Of a stretch of 9,479 nucleotides of DNA, positions 8,123 to 9,479 are shown piece after piece. Position 1 is the first letter of the stretch. Each line of letters starts with the position of its first letter. A program made the translations under genes and the position numbers. The notes below the pieces were generated by a model that saw nothing but the letters and a program-made list of their open reading frames with translations, did not search any database and was not told the DNA's origin. The stretch covers positions 1 through 9,479 of the forward strand of contig CAMCIX010000038.1 of NCBI GenBank assembly GCA_945875045.1, written 5' to 3'. The stretch comes from an uncultured Clostridia bacterium. Its GTDB lineage: Bacteria > Bacillota > Clostridia > Oscillospirales > Acutalibacteraceae.

Positions 8123-8129
8123 TGGCAAC

Positions 8130-8145
8130 GCCCCCTTTCGAGGGC
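8130..8145 (-). promoter_or_regulatory. Hairpin sequestering the toxin Shine-Dalgarno
   Basis: On the minus strand GCCCTC-GAAA-GGGGGC (8145-8130) folds into six pairs capped by a GNRA tetraloop. The GGGGG half is the toxin ribosome binding site, so translation should be off while this hairpin holds. Masked ribosome sites are a standard trait of type I toxin mRNAs. Confidence 0.7.
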
Positions 8146-8202
8146 AAGACTTAACCGCCTACCGTGAATGGCCGCCTTTAAGAGCGCCGAAACGCCGTAA
8201 TT

Positions 8203-8231
8203 ATTGTACACTATTTGGAATTGCTTGTCAA
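8203..8231 (-). promoter_or_regulatory. Promoter of the toxin mRNA
   Basis: On the minus strand TTGACA (8231-8226) and TACAAT (8208-8203) have a 17-nt spacer. Transcription would start near 8196, giving a leader of about 74 nt. A perfect 12-bp palindrome, CAATTATAATTG (8229-8240), overlaps the -35. Confidence 0.82.
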
Positions 8232-8252
8232 TTATAATTGTTGTTTTCGCGG

Positions 8253-8750
8253 TTATCGGTTAATATAGAATCTGTCCTCCCGCCATTTAGCAGGGTTGTT
8301 GTCAATATAATCCCAAATTTCCCTGTAGTCCTGTTCCGAGCGTATTACGTGGTCGTAAAACGATGTCTGAAAAATTTTGTTCCCCTGTCGGTTCTTATTA
8401 CACAATCGCGTTGTCAAGGATTTGAACGTGCAAATCATATCGGACAACGTAGTGCGGGGGCTTGCTCCCGCCGTCACATCGCTTATAGAAATAATCGCGT
8501 GTATATGATTAGGCATTATAACATATTTGTCTATTTTTACACCATCGTATTTCTTTCCCAAATTCAATAATTGCATCTCCGCAACTTTACCGTATTCGGA
8601 TAATTTACATTCGGCGGGAGCAAGCCCCCGCCCTACGATTTCGGATAGAATTCGTGCGCGGTTTTGGGTGCAGATTGTTATAAAATATGCGCCGTTTTGG
8701 CTGTAATCGTAATTTGCGAGCCGTTTCGGTTTGCGTTTCGGTAATTCCAT
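8253..8750 (-). CDS. REP-associated tyrosine transposase (RAYT, Y1 HUH family)
   Basis: A 165-residue single-strand DNA transposase relative of IS200/IS605 TnpA that acts on REP palindromes. Domain signs are the N-terminal LANYDYSQNGAYFITICTQNR (about 11-31), the HUH-type metal motif MPNHIHAII with His82 and His84, and the C-terminal segment SFYDHVIRSEQDY followed by IWDYIDNNPAKW (about 130-156), which carries candidate catalytic tyrosines. The length matches the family. GGTGA lies 5 nt before the ATG. Two REP-like palindromes lie inside the gene, encoding residues 38-47 and 93-101, and two more lie just upstream. Both insertions keep the frame and avoid the catalytic motifs, so the enzyme may still be active. 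Confidence 0.88.
   Translation of the reverse strand: MELPKRKPKRLANYDYSQNGAYFITICTQNRARILSEIVGRGLAPAECKLSEYGKVAEMQLLNLGKKYDGVKIDKYVIMPNHIHAIISISDVTAGASPRTTLSDMICTFKSLTTRLCNKNRQGNKIFQTSFYDHVIRSEQDYREIWDYIDNNPAKWREDRFYINR
8448..8474 (+). repeat. REP-like palindromic repeat R4, inside the RAYT gene
   Basis: GCGGGGGCTTGCTCCCGC folds on itself, with a CGTAGT edge on the left (CGTAGG in the others). It is translated on the minus strand as TAGASPRTT (residues 93-101) of the transposase. Confidence 0.75.
8612..8639 (-). repeat. REP-like palindromic repeat R5, inside the RAYT gene
   Basis: GGCGGGAGC-AA-GCCCCCGCC with a CCTACGAT edge on the right. It is nearly identical to R7 and is translated as IVGRGLAPAE (residues 38-47) of the transposase. 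Its orientation is opposite to R4. Confidence 0.85.
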
Positions 8751-8767
8751 TTTATCACCGTATTTCT

Positions 8768-8793
8768 GTAGGGGCAGGGGCTTGCTCCTGCCG
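8768..8793 (+). repeat. REP-like palindromic repeat R6
   Basis: GTAGG edge followed by GGCAGGGGC-TT-GCTCCTGCC. It differs from R4 by G/A and C/T changes that keep the stem pairing. It forms an inverted pair with R7, 24 nt apart, between the RAYT and the kinase gene. Confidence 0.82.
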
Positions 8794-8817
8794 TTTTGTT
8801 AACCCATTTGTTTGAAC

Positions 8818-8845
8818 CGGCGGGAGCAAGCCCCCGCCCTACGAT
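8818..8845 (-). repeat. REP-like palindromic repeat R7
   Basis: GGCGGGAGC-AA-GCCCCCGCC with a CCCTACGAT edge, the same as R5 over its whole length. It ends 9 nt past the stop codon of the kinase-like gene and could serve as its 3' stem-loop. Confidence 0.85.
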
Positions 8846-8853
8846 AAGGAGGG

Positions 8854-9479
8854 TTATTCACCGAAAATTGTGCGGTAGGCGGTTTCGGCGGCGGAAATAT
8901 CCATATTGCATTTTATTTTCCACAGGCTGCAATCGGAAATAAGGCGGTTGATTAAAACGATTGTGTTCGCCGCCGCGGCGGGGTCTTTAGGCATATAGAC
9001 CTGATTAAAAATAAGGTTGACCGCGTCGTTTTTATCCATTTTCTCACAGGAATTTTGCTCGGCGCGTTCAATAAAGCAAATGTGTTTTAAGGGGGTTCGC
9101 ATATTGCAGCCCAAACGCTCCTTGCCGTTCCAGGGTGTGCCGTAGGCGTAGGGCGTGTTCGGCTCGTCGTCAAAATAGCGCACAATCGGTTTGTCGCCGT
9201 TGACAATTTTAAGCCTGTCCCCTAAAAGTCTTTGCCATAAAAGCATATGCGTGGTTTTCCCCGTTCCGCTGTGTGCGGCAAACGCCACCCCCGTCCCGTC
9301 AACATCAAATGTCGCGGAATGGAGGAGGAAACCGTTATGTAAAGGCATTGTTTCAGCAATTTTCCTGCTCAATGCAATAAATTCAAGATATTGTCTAGGA
9401 TAATTCTTGTCACTTTCTTCGGATGAAATATCATTTTCTGTGATTAAAAGTGATATGTCAGAATCGTCGGTTTCGGAAA
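8854..9479 (-). CDS. HprK/PEPCK-like P-loop kinase, 5' end outside the window
   Basis: The frame is open to the window edge, so the N-terminus is missing. The TTG at 9370-9372 is not a convincing start because similar coding sequence continues upstream (for example YPRQYLEFIALSRKIAE). After FLLHSATFDVDG comes a P-loop AAHSGTGKTTH (Lys codon at 9256-9258), then VNGDKPIVR as a Walker-B-like strand, and YGTPWNGKERLGCNMRTPLKHICFIER. This pattern fits the small HPr-kinase/PEP-carboxykinase-like proteins found in lasso-peptide and other RiPP-like clusters, not true HprK of carbon control. It sits upstream of the PqqD and S24/S26 genes on the same strand but is separated from them by the RAYT and toxin loci. 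The substrate is unknown. Confidence 0.75.
   Translation of the reverse strand, partial: SETDDSDISLLITENDISSEESDKNYPRQYLEFIALSRKIAETMPLHNGFLLHSATFDVDGTGVAFAAHSGTGKTTHMLLWQRLLGDRLKIVNGDKPIVRYFDDEPNTPYAYGTPWNGKERLGCNMRTPLKHICFIERAEQNSCEKMDKNDAVNLIFNQVYMPKDPAAAANTIVLINRLISDCSLWKIKCNMDISAAETAYRTIFGE

Noticed and set aside
8238..8570. 110-codon plus-strand frame opposite the RAYT
   Set aside because: Antisense to conserved HUH and C-terminal motifs, without recognisable features.
9370..9372. TTG as the real start of the kinase-like protein
   Set aside because: The frame stays open with plausible coding sequence to the window edge, so the gene is better read as 5'-truncated.

Overview
The window looks like a chromosomal segment of a spore-forming gut Clostridium relative (Oscillospiraceae/Ruminococcaceae-like). 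The evidence is a SigK-type sporulation sigma factor, Firmicutes-style Shine-Dalgarno sites (AGGAGG, GGAGGTGA), near-consensus sigma-A promoters, an L10 leader, a PqqD/S24-S26 peptidase pair, and short CCTACG-ended palindromic repeats with their transposase. Species cannot be named from sequence alone.

Left part, plus strand (1-3947): a promoter and leader lead into rpsB and tsf (ribosomal protein S2 and EF-Ts). Next comes an uninterrupted sigK-like gene whose ribosome binding site and TTG start are buried in a hairpin that also looks like the terminator of rpsB-tsf. A 430-bp spacer follows with three palindromic REP-like repeats, a tandem 23-bp repeat, a consensus promoter and an L10 leader with an attenuator-like hairpin. 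This controls rplJ-rplL (L10 and L7/L12). The usual rplK-rplA and rpoB-rpoC neighbours are absent.

Middle part: behind rplL lies a short remnant that looks like an internally deleted ISL3-type insertion sequence. A strong terminator follows for a large minus-strand GH2 beta-galactosidase (4238-7063), which has its own consensus promoter.

Right part, all genes on the minus strand: a 5'-truncated HprK/PEPCK-like P-loop kinase, a REP-associated tyrosine transposase (RAYT) surrounded by and containing REP-like palindromes, an unannotated type I toxin-antitoxin locus, and a translationally coupled PqqD-like protein and S24/S26 peptidase. The kinase, PqqD and peptidase families recur together in peptide-modification (RiPP-like) clusters, so they may be one cassette interrupted by the RAYT and the toxin-antitoxin unit.

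The most notable items are: (1) the toxin-antitoxin locus at about 7939-8231, with a 24-residue membrane peptide, a convergent antisense RNA, consensus promoters for both, and RNA switches around the toxin ribosome binding site; (2) the terminator overlapping the sigK start; (3) REP palindromes carried in frame inside the RAYT gene.
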